Positions 7,750 to 16,161 of a DNA stretch of 64,000 bases are shown here, piece after piece (positions within the stretch are counted from its first letter, which is position 1; each line of letters starts with the position of its first letter). The position numbers and the translations under genes are program-made. The notes under the pieces were generated by a model. That model worked only from the letters and a program-made list of their open reading frames with translations. It searched no databases and had not been told where the DNA came from. This stretch comes from Alistipes sp. (lineage in GTDB: Bacteria; Bacteroidota; Bacteroidia; Bacteroidales; Rikenellaceae): the NCBI GenBank assembly GCA_017399485.1, contig JAFQCA010000025.1, forward strand, positions 1 to 64,000. The letters are read 5' to 3'.

Positions 7750-8676
7750 ATGGCACACGAAAACCAACGATTAACATTTTTGCAGCGTGCGGCAGTGGCC
7801 GTTTTGTGGGCGTTTTGTCGAGGCTTTGCTCTGTTGCCACATTTTGTAAGGCATTATCTGTTAGGTTATCCCATATATTTGCTGATGTGTTATGTGGTGC
7901 GTTATCGCCGCAGAGTGATAATGACCAATTTGCGAAACTCATTCCCCGAAAAGAGCGAGAAGGAACTTAAAAAGATTTGTCGTGGTTCATATCGCAATCT
8001 TACAGAGCAGATTATTAATACATTGAGCCAATCGGGCATAAGCGAGGAGGAGTTGAGTCGAAGAATGATTCTTGTTGAGCCAGATAAGGTGAAGAATGCC
8101 ATTGAAGGCCAAAACATTGTGTTTATGATGGCTCACTACGGCCCTTGGGAGGCTGGTAGTGTCATCAGCCTGGCGTTTACGAATCATACGCTTGTCGCCG
8201 TATATCACGAGTTGAGCAATGTGGTTTTTGACGAGTTGTTTAAGCGTATCCGTCAACATCGAAATGTAGAGTTGGTGTCGATGCGACGCTTGATGCGCCA
8301 TTTTATTGATAATAAAGATGGGCGACCAATGATTATTGGGCTTATCTCGGACCAGAATCCTACGATACGTCCTAATTTCCATTGGCATAAGTTTTTACAC
8401 CAGTGGACAGCCTTCTATAACGGAGCAGAGGTGTTAGCGTTGAAGTATGGTATGCCGGTGTACTATTTCTCCCCATATCGAATACGTGCAGGACACTACG
8501 AGGGACGTATGACTTGCATATATGATGGCAAGGAGCAGGTAGAACCAAATGAGATTATGGAGCGGTATGTGCGCTTAGTAGAGCAAGATATTATGCGTGA
8601 GCCAGAGATGTGGATGTGGACACATCGTCGTTGGAAGCATATACCACCCGAAGAGATTAGAAATCAGAAGATATGA
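7750..8676 (+). CDS. Lysophospholipid/lipid A acyltransferase (LpxL/HtrB family), 308 aa
   Basis: Inner-membrane acyltransferase that adds a secondary acyl chain to a lipid A precursor or related glycolipid. One hydrophobic helix near residues 17-50 anchors it. The catalytic HX4D-type motif appears as AHYGPWEAG (His in place, Glu instead of Asp, as in LpxL). LISDQNPTIRPNF and AEVLALKYGMPVYYF match later family blocks, and WMWTHRRWKHIP is the characteristic C-terminal motif. Its stop overlaps the start of the next glycosyltransferase by four bases, so the pair is translationally coupled. The acyl donor and substrate are not determinable. Confidence 0.9.
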   Translation: MAHENQRLTFLQRAAVAVLWAFCRGFALLPHFVRHYLLGYPIYLLMCYVVRYRRRVIMTNLRNSFPEKSEKELKKICRGSYRNLTEQIINTLSQSGISEEELSRRMILVEPDKVKNAIEGQNIVFMMAHYGPWEAGSVISLAFTNHTLVAVYHELSNVVFDELFKRIRQHRNVELVSMRRLMRHFIDNKDGRPMIIGLISDQNPTIRPNFHWHKFLHQWTAFYNGAEVLALKYGMPVYYFSPYRIRAGHYEGRMTCIYDGKEQVEPNEIMERYVRLVEQDIMREPEMWMWTHRRWKHIPPEEIRNQKI

Positions 8677-9686
8677 TACATACAGCCGTAGTCATACTTA
8701 ATTGGAATGGTCGTAAACACTTGGAGCAATTTCTTCCGAGTGTGATACAACATACCCCCCAGCAGGTTGATATCGTGGTTGCTGATAATGGCTCGACGGA
8801 TGATTCTGTTGAGTTTTTGCGCCGAGAGTATCCTAACGTTAAATTGGTGTTGCTGGATAAGAACTATGGCTTTGCTGATGGTTATAATCGAGCGTTGATG
8901 CAGGTTGACGCAGAGTGTTTTGTGTTGCTTAATTCCGATATCGAGGTAACGGCAGGTTGGATTGAACCTTTGGTCGCGACGCTTCAGAATAATAGTCAGG
9001 TGGCGGCTGTGGCGCCAAAACTACTCTCTTATGTGGAGCGACAGCGGTTTGAGTATGCAGGTGCGGCGGGTGGTTTTATAGATTATTTGGGATACCCATT
9101 TTGCCGAGGCCGTATATTATCAACCATCGAGCAGGATGAGGGCCAATACGATACACCTTGCGAGGTATTTTGGGCAAGTGGTGCAGCGTTTTGCTGCAAG
9201 GCCGATGTGTTTCGTGCTTTAGGAGGCTTCGATGCCGATTTCTTTGCCCATATGGAGGAGATAGACCTATGCTGGCGTATGCAGTTACAGGGATATAAGG
9301 TGATGGTTGAGCCACGAAGTGTTGTGTATCATTTGGGTGGCGGAACATTGCCTAATGAGTCGCCTCGCAAACTTTATCTCAATTACCGTAACAATTTGGC
9401 TATGTTGTTTAAGTGCGCTCCGACTATGCAACGAGTTGTGGCGGCAGTGATACGTCCATTGGCTGATTTGTTGTCTGTTGTATTGTATCTGCTCAAACGA
9501 CAGCCGGATTTGGCTATGGCAACGCTTAAAGCATATCGCGATTTTTTTGCTTGGCACTCGGCTTTAGCCGAAAAGCGTCGAACAATACGCCCACACCGTA
9601 ATTCGGAGTCAAATAAAATATATAAGGGCTCGATGGTCGTAAGATATATGTTGGGCGCAAAGCGGTTTTCGCAGATGATAAAATAA
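8673..9686 (+). CDS. Family 2 glycosyltransferase, 337 aa
   Basis: Inverting GT-A glycosyltransferase of the rhamnosyltransferase-like type. The N-terminus TAVVILNWNGRKHLEQFL starts the fold. VVADNGSTDDSVEFL binds the nucleotide, and LLNSDIEV is the DxD-like metal site. FWASGAAFCCKADVF, GGFDADFFAHMEEIDLCWRMQLQGYKV and VYHLGGGT follow in family order. The C-terminal 60 residues contain a short hydrophobic stretch and may touch the membrane. Its position between an LpxL-type acyltransferase and a GT39 enzyme suggests a role in LPS or other cell-surface glycolipid assembly; the sugar is unknown. Confidence 0.9.
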   Translation: MIHTAVVILNWNGRKHLEQFLPSVIQHTPQQVDIVVADNGSTDDSVEFLRREYPNVKLVLLDKNYGFADGYNRALMQVDAECFVLLNSDIEVTAGWIEPLVATLQNNSQVAAVAPKLLSYVERQRFEYAGAAGGFIDYLGYPFCRGRILSTIEQDEGQYDTPCEVFWASGAAFCCKADVFRALGGFDADFFAHMEEIDLCWRMQLQGYKVMVEPRSVVYHLGGGTLPNESPRKLYLNYRNNLAMLFKCAPTMQRVVAAVIRPLADLLSVVLYLLKRQPDLAMATLKAYRDFFAWHSALAEKRRTIRPHRNSESNKIYKGSMVVRYMLGAKRFSQMIK

Positions 9687-9695
9687 TATAATACG

Positions 9696-11426
9696 ATGTT
9701 GAAACGACTTGTAGATAAATATAACAGCCTTTCGGCTGATGGTGTAGTTGGAGTATGGCTGGCTGTATGGTGGTTGGCTAATCTGTTTACGGCAGGCTGT
9801 AGTGAACTCGCCAATGATGAAGCCTATTACCATATCTTTGCTCAGAACTTGGCGTGGGGCTATTACGACCATCCGCCTATGACGGCTCTGCTGGTGTGGT
9901 TGGGTGAGTCGCTTTTTGCGGGAGAATTGGGCGTGAGATTCTTCTTTGTGTTGTTACAGCCTCTATATCTCTATATTTTTTGGCGTGTAATATCGCCTAA
10001 AGGTGCCACACGTAGCGATGCAGAGTTGTTTGTTATGATTTGCTCTGCAATGCTGGTGTTGCAACTCTATGGCTTGATTGCTGTGCCCGATGGCCCGCTG
10101 TTGTTCTTTACGGCTCTGTTCCTCTTGACATTCAAGCACTTTACCGAATCAAAGCGTTGGGCTTGGCTGACAATGGGACTATCGTTGGGATTGTTGGCAT
10201 TGAGCAAATATCACGGTGCTTTGGTGCTGTTGTTTGCGTTGGCGGCAAACGTCGGATGGTTTATGCGTAATCCTCGCAAAATAGGGGAGTTGATGTTGAG
10301 TGGAGGGGTGGCTCTCGCAGTTATTGTTCCACACTTGTGGTGGCAGCATCAGCACGATTGGGTTTCGTTTATGTATCATCTGTCGGGACGTAACGGTTAT
10401 TTCGCAATATCGAATATTACAGATTTCCTGGTTAATATGTTGGTGGTATTTTCACCATTCTATCTCCCTTTGTGGGTGCAAGCCTATCGTAAACACGCGG
10501 CTTTGACGCCTGTTGAGCGAGCCTTGAAACTATATCCGCCAGCATTTATCATATTCTTTACCATTTCTTCCTTTAGAGGGTACGTTCAGCCGCAGTGGGC
10601 TATTGTCGCTGTGTTTGGATTGGTGTGGATTCTGTTTATGTATGCCCGTCAGCACACTCGTACGCGACGTTATGTTATGCGAGCGGGATGGTGGACCGTG
10701 GGGCTTATTGTGATAACACGTCTGGTATTGGTGTTTAATCCTATAGGTATTAATTTCGAGGTGTTCCGCAATAAAAAGGCGTATCAGCAGATGGCGGAGA
10801 TTGCCTATGGACGTCCTGTAATCTTTGACGGTAAGTATGCCATTGCTGCAAAATATGCATTTTATACAGGTAAGGAGACATTCAGCCAACCAAATGTAAG
10901 TCATCGTACATCGCAGTGGCAGTATAGGGATGATGATAGCGGCTTTGTTGGCCGAGATGTCATAATAGAGGTGGACCCTGCGCGTTACAGCGAGCAAGAG
11001 GCTAAGCAGCGCGTGAAATGTGCGGAGTTGGCTAATGGTCGAGAGGTTTATTATGTCGAGTTGTCGGATTTTCACCCCACGCGTCTGGTCGAAATAGAGA
11101 GTAATCTGGTGGTGCCAGAAGAGGTGAAACGAGGCGAGAGGTTTGATTTTGTGCTGACGATAAATAATCCTTATTCGTATGATATAGAGATTGATGGAGA
11201 GCAATATCTATTGCAAATGACGTGGGGATGGCGCAAACAGCAATATCGTTTCTATCCGATAGGGCATAGTGTGAAGATTCCTGCCGAGGGGACAGTAAAC
11301 GTAGATTGCAGTTTCGTCGTGCCGGATGAGTTACCCTCGCAACCATATAAGGTGGGATTTGTCGTACATCATCGAGATATGTACACTTGGTTTAACGGAG
11401 AGCCACAGCAGACCGAGATAAAATAG
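9696..11426 (+). CDS. Family 39 glycosyltransferase (ArnT/PMT-like) with C-terminal beta domain, 576 aa
   Basis: Polytopic membrane enzyme that transfers a sugar from a polyprenyl-phosphate donor. The first periplasmic loop has the GT39 signature ELANDEAYYHIFAQNL (catalytic Asp-Glu), followed by GYYDHPPMTALLVWLG. About ten hydrophobic segments span residues 15-355. Unlike minimal family members, it carries roughly 110 extra residues (about 465-576) with alternating hydrophobic pattern and no membrane segment, resembling an immunoglobulin-like beta sandwich (FDFVLTINNPYSYDIEI). It sits in the acyltransferase/GT2 operon, and nearby GtrA and Dpm1 would make or flip polyprenyl-linked donors, so surface glycolipid modification is likely. 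Confidence 0.88.
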   Translation: MLKRLVDKYNSLSADGVVGVWLAVWWLANLFTAGCSELANDEAYYHIFAQNLAWGYYDHPPMTALLVWLGESLFAGELGVRFFFVLLQPLYLYIFWRVISPKGATRSDAELFVMICSAMLVLQLYGLIAVPDGPLLFFTALFLLTFKHFTESKRWAWLTMGLSLGLLALSKYHGALVLLFALAANVGWFMRNPRKIGELMLSGGVALAVIVPHLWWQHQHDWVSFMYHLSGRNGYFAISNITDFLVNMLVVFSPFYLPLWVQAYRKHAALTPVERALKLYPPAFIIFFTISSFRGYVQPQWAIVAVFGLVWILFMYARQHTRTRRYVMRAGWWTVGLIVITRLVLVFNPIGINFEVFRNKKAYQQMAEIAYGRPVIFDGKYAIAAKYAFYTGKETFSQPNVSHRTSQWQYRDDDSGFVGRDVIIEVDPARYSEQEAKQRVKCAELANGREVYYVELSDFHPTRLVEIESNLVVPEEVKRGERFDFVLTINNPYSYDIEIDGEQYLLQMTWGWRKQQYRFYPIGHSVKIPAEGTVNVDCSFVVPDELPSQPYKVGFVVHHRDMYTWFNGEPQQTEIK

Positions 11427-11514
11427 GAACTTATATATTTATTACATCGTCATAAAACAAACCGATGTGTGAGGGTGGGGTAGCAGATGATAGTGAGATT
11501 CAAAATGGGAAATT

Positions 11515-11916
11515 ATGATAAAAGAGATATTGTTAAATAAAGTACTGCTTGAGCGATTTGTTAAGTTCTGTGTTGTGGGAGGCTCCGGAGTCTTTGTTGA
11601 TTTTGGAATAACCTATGTGGCAAAAGAGTGGTTGCGACTGAATAAGTATGTCGCCAATTCGTTGGGTTTTGCCTGCGCTGCAACATCAAACTATATACTC
11701 AATCGTATATGGACTTTTTCGAGTACCGACCCTCATATCACACAGCAGTATCTGCGTTTTATAGGTTTCTCGCTTATCGGGCTTGCGATTAATAATTCTA
11801 TTGTGTATTTGTTGCACGGGCGTCGAGGATGGAACTTCTATTGGGTTAAATTGTTGGCAACGGCAGCGGTTACATTGTGGAATTTCTCGATGAATTATCT
11901 GTTTACTTTTCAGTGA
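11515..11916 (+). CDS. GtrA family membrane protein, 133 aa
   Basis: Small four-helix membrane protein of the GtrA/DPMS family, associated with translocation of polyprenyl-phosphate-linked sugars. The motif FCVVGGSGVFVDFGITYVAKEW in helix 1, then VANSLGFACAATSNYILNRIWTF, is diagnostic. Helices 3 and 4 follow at IGFSLIGLAINNSIVYLL and LLATAAVTLWNFSMNYLFTF. It lies 88 bases after the GT39 gene and converges on dpm1, so the three probably serve one polyprenyl-sugar route. It is usual length for the family. Confidence 0.88.
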   Translation: MIKEILLNKVLLERFVKFCVVGGSGVFVDFGITYVAKEWLRLNKYVANSLGFACAATSNYILNRIWTFSSTDPHITQQYLRFIGFSLIGLAINNSIVYLLHGRRGWNFYWVKLLATAAVTLWNFSMNYLFTFQ

Positions 11917-11955
11917 TGGTGTCTTTCGTTGAAATAGGTTATGTCGAGACAAAAT

Positions 11956-11992
11956 AATAATGCGGAGTGTAGAAAATACGCTCCGCATTATT
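11956..11992. terminator. Bidirectional terminator between gtrA and dpm1
   Basis: AATAATGCGGAG (11956-11967) pairs perfectly with CTCCGCATTATT (11981-11992), extended inward by four pairs. AT-rich flanks on both sides serve both converging genes. Confidence 0.8.
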
Positions 11993-12038
11993 AATAAACA
12001 TTGTAAATCGCGCTTTGCCGACAACTGTTCTGCCGAAA

Positions 12039-12758
12039 TTACTTACGTGCAGTAATACGACGAAATGGCAGTTTCATTACGCCAAAAAATGCCTCACCAA
12101 AGATGCCGCCACTCATCTTCGATGCTCCCTCCTGACGCTCGGTGAAGATGATTGATACCTCGCCTACCTTCAAGCCCAGACGCCACGCCGAGTACTTCAT
12201 TTCGATTTGGAAACCATAGCCCTTCATCTTTACAGCATCCAAATCCAAAGTCTCCAACGCCTTACGAGAATAGCATACAAAACCGGCTGTTGCATCACGT
12301 ACAGGCATACGGGTCACAAAACGTACATATACCGATGCAAAATACGACATCAGCAGTCGAGACATCGGCCAATTCACGACATTAACCCCCTTGATATAAC
12401 GAGAGCCAACAACTACATCATAGCCTTGAGTGGCCATTTGATGCAAACGCATCAAGTCGTCAGGGTTGTGTGAGAAGTCGCAATCCATCTCGAAGATATA
12501 ATCGTAGTCGTGCTCCAAAGCCCACTTAAAGCCTGTGAGATAAGCAGTACCAAGTCCCAATTTGCCTTTACGCTCGATAATATGAAGGTGTCCTTCAAAC
12601 TCAGGCTGACGCTTTTTAACAACGGCGGCAGTACCATCGGGTGAGCCATCGTCGATGATTAGCAAATCGAAAGGCTCTGGCAGAGAGAAGACCTTGTCAA
12701 TCATCGGAGATATGTTCGCTATCTCGTTGTAAGTGGGGATTATAATTAACTTTTTCAA
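12039..12758 (-). CDS. Polyprenol monophosphomannose synthase (Dpm1-like GT2), 239 aa
   Basis: Transfers a hexose, in the family usually mannose, from a nucleotide sugar to polyprenyl phosphate on the cytoplasmic face. IIPTYNEIANISPMIDKV begins the GT-A fold. LLIIDDGSPDGTAA binds nucleotide, and FEMDCDFSHNPDDL carries the metal-binding DxD equivalent. VVGSRYIKGVNVVNWPMSR is a Dpm1 hallmark, as is IIFTERQEGASKMS. There is no C-terminal membrane domain, as in the soluble catalytic subclass. It starts 21 bases after the panB stop, so they form an operon despite unrelated roles. It could supply the donor used by the GT39 enzyme. Confidence 0.9.
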   Translation of the reverse strand: MKKLIIIPTYNEIANISPMIDKVFSLPEPFDLLIIDDGSPDGTAAVVKKRQPEFEGHLHIIERKGKLGLGTAYLTGFKWALEHDYDYIFEMDCDFSHNPDDLMRLHQMATQGYDVVVGSRYIKGVNVVNWPMSRLLMSYFASVYVRFVTRMPVRDATAGFVCYSRKALETLDLDAVKMKGYGFQIEMKYSAWRLGLKVGEVSIIFTERQEGASKMSGGIFGEAFFGVMKLPFRRITARK

Positions 12759-12779
12759 TGTCGTAAGCGTTTAACTATA

Positions 12780-13595
12780 TTAATATTGCTCTTTCTCGTT
12801 AGGGAAGTCTTGACTCTTTACGTCGCTGACATAATTCGATATGGCATTACTCATAATCGAATTGAGGTCGGCATAACGTCGTAAAAAACGGGGCGAAAAA
12901 TCATTCGTAATGCCTAACATATCGTGTACGACAAGTACCTGACCATCAACTCCACTACCTGCACCAATGCCGATTGTAGGCATCTTCAACTCTTTAGATA
13001 CGCGCTCGGCTAATGAGGCCGGAATTTTTTCCAAGACTACAGCAAAACAACCTGCCTCCTCTAATAGGTGGGCGTCGCGCACCAACTTTTCGGCTTCAGC
13101 CTCCTCTTTGGCACGTACGCTGTAAGTTCCAAATTTGTGGATAGATTGTGGCGTGAGTCCCAGATGGCCCATTACGGGAATACCAGCCGATAGGATACGT
13201 TGAATAGATTCAAGTATCTCCTCTCCACCCTCTAACTTTACGGCATCGGCTTCGGTCTCCTTCATAATACGAATGGCCGAATCGAGTGCGACTTTAGAGT
13301 TGCCCTGATATGTGCCAAATGGCAAATCTACAACCACCAATGCCCGATTAACGCCTCGCACAACAGAACGTGCGTGATATATCATCATATCAAGCGTAAT
13401 GGGCAGGGTTGATTCGTATCCTGCCATAACGTTGGCCGCTGAATCTCCCACCAAAATAACATCGACACCTGCGGCATCGACGATTTTGGCGGTAGAGTAG
13501 TCGTATGATGTAAGCATAGCAATTTTTTCGCCACGCTGCTTCATCTCTGTTAAACGCAGAGTCGTAACGGCTCTGACTGCTCCTGCTACTGACAT
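12780..13595 (-). CDS. panB: 3-methyl-2-oxobutanoate hydroxymethyltransferase
   Basis: First committed step of pantothenate synthesis: adds a hydroxymethyl group from methylene-tetrahydrofolate to alpha-ketoisovalerate, giving ketopantoate. The TIM-barrel enzyme shows [34 protein letters not shown] with the Mg-binding Asp, [29 protein letters not shown], and the catalytic Glu in AVVLEKIPA, then [17 protein letters not shown]. At 271 aa it is full length. No panC or panD is in the window. A strong promoter lies upstream. Confidence 0.95.
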   Translation of the reverse strand: MSVAGAVRAVTTLRLTEMKQRGEKIAMLTSYDYSTAKIVDAAGVDVILVGDSAANVMAGYESTLPITLDMMIYHARSVVRGVNRALVVVDLPFGTYQGNSKVALDSAIRIMKETEADAVKLEGGEEILESIQRILSAGIPVMGHLGLTPQSIHKFGTYSVRAKEEAEAEKLVRDAHLLEEAGCFAVVLEKIPASLAERVSKELKMPTIGIGAGSGVDGQVLVVHDMLGITNDFSPRFLRRYADLNSIMSNAISNYVSDVKSQDFPNEKEQY

Positions 13596-13629
13596 AAAAT
13601 GTTTGTTAAGTTATGTTCTATGTTCGACG

Positions 13630-13661
13630 CAAATATAGGCAAGATTTATGGGTAAACCAAA
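13630..13661 (-). promoter_or_regulatory. Promoter of panB-dpm1
   Basis: Minus-strand TTTG (13661-13658), 20 bases, TATATTTG (13637-13630); start predicted near 13624, about 30 bases before the ATG. Confidence 0.78.
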
Positions 13662-13675
13662 TTTTTGGTTTAATC

Positions 13676-14422
13676 TTATTTGTCAAGTGCTTTTGGGCCT
13701 TTTGGGGAAAATGCTGCAGCCAAGAAATCTTCGAATGAATCGAATGGTGCTTTATGGTGTTTGCGATAGTGATTATAGGCTTTCCCCAATTGCCGTTTGA
13801 TGGGTAACGTGGGGTAGCAGTCAACCTTGTTGCCACTCACAAAGTGTGGAAATTCCTCCCAAAAATCCTCCACCTGAGGCTCTCGGCCAAAGTTTTGGCG
13901 AATTGAGCGTGCGTACTCAAATGCCTCTTCCAAGCAGAGACTCTTGCGACGCGAAAAATAGTCATCAATAGAGCATATCACTTGTGCAGGTGTGCCTACG
14001 GCAACCGAATCGGATGGAATGTCGGAGGTGACAACAGAGCCTAATCCGATAATGCAATTATCTCCAATGCTAACACCTTTCAAGATTGTAACATCACGTC
14101 CGATGTAGATGTTGTTTCCCAACTTAACTCGCCCTGATGAATTTATAAGTTCGTTATACCTATTGAGAAATACACTAGAAACAAAATCGTGAGTCATAAT
14201 GGTGAAATTAACGTTTATATCTACATTGTTGCCAATCTCTACAAGGCTGGGGCGTGTGAGGTCTATGGTTACTGACTTGGCGTCGCGGAATACTACACCA
14301 TCTCCAACTTTTACACCTTTGCTGCGCAGATGGCGCACGTAGCGGGTGCTGGCGCTATGAAATGGTCCAGTGAGCCAATCCTTAAATCTAAGGTAAAGGC
14401 TATAACTATATCGTGTTCTCAT
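13676..14422 (-). CDS. Left-handed beta-helix acyltransferase (hexapeptide repeat family), 248 aa
   Basis: O-acetyltransferase-like protein. Hexapeptide repeats run from about residue 35 to 150 (VKVGDGVVF, LVEIGNNVDIN, VKLGNNIYIGRDVTILKGVSIGDNCIIGLGSVVTSDIP, SVAVGTPAQVI), with the catalytic-type His in IMTHDF. The C-terminal 90 residues are a helical, charged extension with no recognised domain. Such proteins modify surface polysaccharides or sugars. It is followed on the same transcript by nothing obvious, and the RNA methyltransferase lies three bases upstream of its start, indicating co-transcription. Confidence 0.82.
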   Translation of the reverse strand: MRTRYSYSLYLRFKDWLTGPFHSASTRYVRHLRSKGVKVGDGVVFRDAKSVTIDLTRPSLVEIGNNVDINVNFTIMTHDFVSSVFLNRYNELINSSGRVKLGNNIYIGRDVTILKGVSIGDNCIIGLGSVVTSDIPSDSVAVGTPAQVICSIDDYFSRRKSLCLEEAFEYARSIRQNFGREPQVEDFWEEFPHFVSGNKVDCYPTLPIKRQLGKAYNHYRKHHKAPFDSFEDFLAAAFSPKGPKALDK

Positions 14423-14425
14423 CGC

Positions 14426-14962
14426 TTATAACATCGTTTTAAGTTCGGCAAAAAATGGCCATAATACTACTCCTCCGGCAACCGATACGTTGATAGAGTG
14501 TTTTGTCCCGACTTGCGGAATCTCTATGGCTCCAGCGCATAGGTTCACAACGTCTTGGCCTACACCTGCAACCTCATTGCCGAAAATAAGTGCGTAGCGT
14601 TTAGTCGGGTCTATGGTTAGTTTGTCGAGCATCACAGCACCTTCAACCTGCTCGATAGCCAACAATGTATAGCCTTGTTGTTTTAACTCTTCTACACATT
14701 CAACAGTCGAAGGATGGTGACTCCACTCCACGGTCAGTTCTGCACCTAATGCTGTTTTGTGGATGTCGCGCGATGGTGGCGTAGGTGTTATGCCACATAG
14801 GTCGATGTGTTCGATGGCAAAGGCGTCGCAGGTGCGGAAAAAAGCGCCTACATTCTGTGCCGAGCGAACATTGTCGAGTACTACTCTTACGGGAAGCCTC
14901 TTCATTTGGGCGAATTGCTCTACAGAGGGCCTGTGCAATTCAAGATTGGAAATTTTTCTCAT
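14426..14962 (-). CDS. SpoU/TrmH family RNA 2'-O-methyltransferase, 178 aa
   Basis: Trefoil-knot (SPOUT) methyltransferase. Motif 1 is VVLDNVRSAQNVGAFFRTCDAF, with the conserved Asn and catalytic-type Arg. Motif 2 is YALIFGNEVAGVGQDVVNLC, and motif 3 is IEIPQVGTKHSINVSVAGGVVLWPFF. It is a minimal member lacking the N-terminal substrate-binding domain of RlmB, closer in size to TrmL/TrmH-like proteins. Whether it acts on rRNA or tRNA cannot be told from this. It shares an operon with the acyltransferase downstream and is divergent from the beta-barrel gene. Confidence 0.88.
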   Translation of the reverse strand: MRKISNLELHRPSVEQFAQMKRLPVRVVLDNVRSAQNVGAFFRTCDAFAIEHIDLCGITPTPPSRDIHKTALGAELTVEWSHHPSTVECVEELKQQGYTLLAIEQVEGAVMLDKLTIDPTKRYALIFGNEVAGVGQDVVNLCAGAIEIPQVGTKHSINVSVAGGVVLWPFFAELKTML

Positions 14963-14983
14963 ATATGGGTTGTTTTATCTCTA

Positions 14984-14991
14984 CAAATATA
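14984..14991 (-). promoter_or_regulatory. -7 box TATATTTG of the RNA methyltransferase gene
   Basis: Minus-strand TATATTTG 21 bases before the ATG at 14962. No good -33 match. Confidence 0.6.
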
Positions 14992-15013
14992 ATATAAATA
15001 ACGAGAAAAACAT

Positions 15014-15021
15014 TAACTTTG
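15014..15021 (+). promoter_or_regulatory. -7 box TAACTTTG of the beta-barrel gene
   Basis: TAACTTTG ends 26 bases before the ATG at 15048 and supports that start over in-frame codons further upstream, which lie inside the opposing methyltransferase gene. Confidence 0.6.
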
Positions 15022-15047
15022 CGAATTATAATTTACTTTTTACGCAA

Positions 15048-16145
15048 ATGATACGGAAAATAGCCTCTTTGGTTTTTTTGATTTTTGCTGTCACATCAAC
15101 GATAAATGTAACGGCTCAAGAAGATTGGAAGATTCTTGTTGGAGCCGATTACGATATGTATTTTGATAACAGAGAGTTGATAGATTGCCGTTTCGGAGAG
15201 TCGCAGACTATATTCTCGTCACGTCTTACTCCTAAAATCGGTGTGGCTTGGGATGAGAAAAACAGCCTTGTAGCAGGTGTCGATTTGTGGTCGGATTTTG
15301 GTAATAACAATGTGACGTTTGCGAAGGTGCGCCCACAGATATATTATCAGTTTAAGAGTCGCCAGGTGTCGGCTTATGCCGGTATCTTCCCACGTGAGAA
15401 GATGTTGGGCGAGTATTCGGAGGTTATAATGAGCGATTCGATGCGCTTTTTCGATAATCGAGTGCAGGGCGTTATGGCACAGTATCACGTAGAGCGCGGT
15501 TTTGTTGAGATTTCGGCTGATTGGTGCGGTAAATATTCAGAGGAGTCACGAGAAAAGTTCCGTATTATGTCGGCTGGTAAATATTTCTTCGATAATTACC
15601 ATAAGCGATTTTATGGTGGTTATAATTTTATGATGTTCCACTTTGCGGGCAGTAAACTTATTAGCAACTGCGTGAATGACCAAGTGACCATCAATCCCTA
15701 TGTCGGAGCCCGATTTAATGCATATTTCGATTTCGATGTTAAATTGAATTATGTGCAGATTTTCCAACGTGACCGCGACAACGACGAGAAGTATCGCAAG
15801 CCCAAAGGCGGAATGTTGCAGATGCGTATGTCGAAGTGGGGTGTTTACCTCGATGAGTTGTTGTATGTAGGCGAGAATTTGCAGCCTTATTACCGCTCAT
15901 TCCGCAGTGACCGTTTCCCGTATGGATATGGTGGCGAGTTGTATGCTGGTGAGTCATTCTTCGGTACGACGGAACATATCTACAGCAATACTAAAATTGG
16001 CTATAACCGTTGGTTTTTTAAGAATACAGTCAATCTAAACTGCTACTTTGCTCTGCTCTACGATGGTACGGGGTTGGGTAATAAGCAGGTGGTGCAGGTG
16101 TCGGTACGACTGCTGAAGGATATTCCATTGAATAAGAAACGATAA
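15048..16145 (+). CDS. Predicted outer-membrane beta-barrel protein, 365 aa
   Basis: Family not named with certainty. The start at 15048 gives a normal signal peptide (MIRKIASLVFLIFAVTSTINVTAQ). An upstream in-frame extension would overlap the divergent gene and lacks sense. The mature protein is rich in aromatic residues and shows alternating hydrophobic/polar strands ending in paired aromatics (VRPQIYYQF, VSAYAGIF, FYGGYNFMMFHFA, LNCYFALLYDG), the look of an outer-membrane barrel. There is no plug or TonB box. glnS starts 16 bases after its stop, so the two are probably co-transcribed, an unexplained pairing. Confidence 0.75.
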   Translation: MIRKIASLVFLIFAVTSTINVTAQEDWKILVGADYDMYFDNRELIDCRFGESQTIFSSRLTPKIGVAWDEKNSLVAGVDLWSDFGNNNVTFAKVRPQIYYQFKSRQVSAYAGIFPREKMLGEYSEVIMSDSMRFFDNRVQGVMAQYHVERGFVEISADWCGKYSEESREKFRIMSAGKYFFDNYHKRFYGGYNFMMFHFAGSKLISNCVNDQVTINPYVGARFNAYFDFDVKLNYVQIFQRDRDNDEKYRKPKGGMLQMRMSKWGVYLDELLYVGENLQPYYRSFRSDRFPYGYGGELYAGESFFGTTEHIYSNTKIGYNRWFFKNTVNLNCYFALLYDGTGLGNKQVVQVSVRLLKDIPLNKKR

Positions 16146-16161
16146 AATAAAGTGATATACT

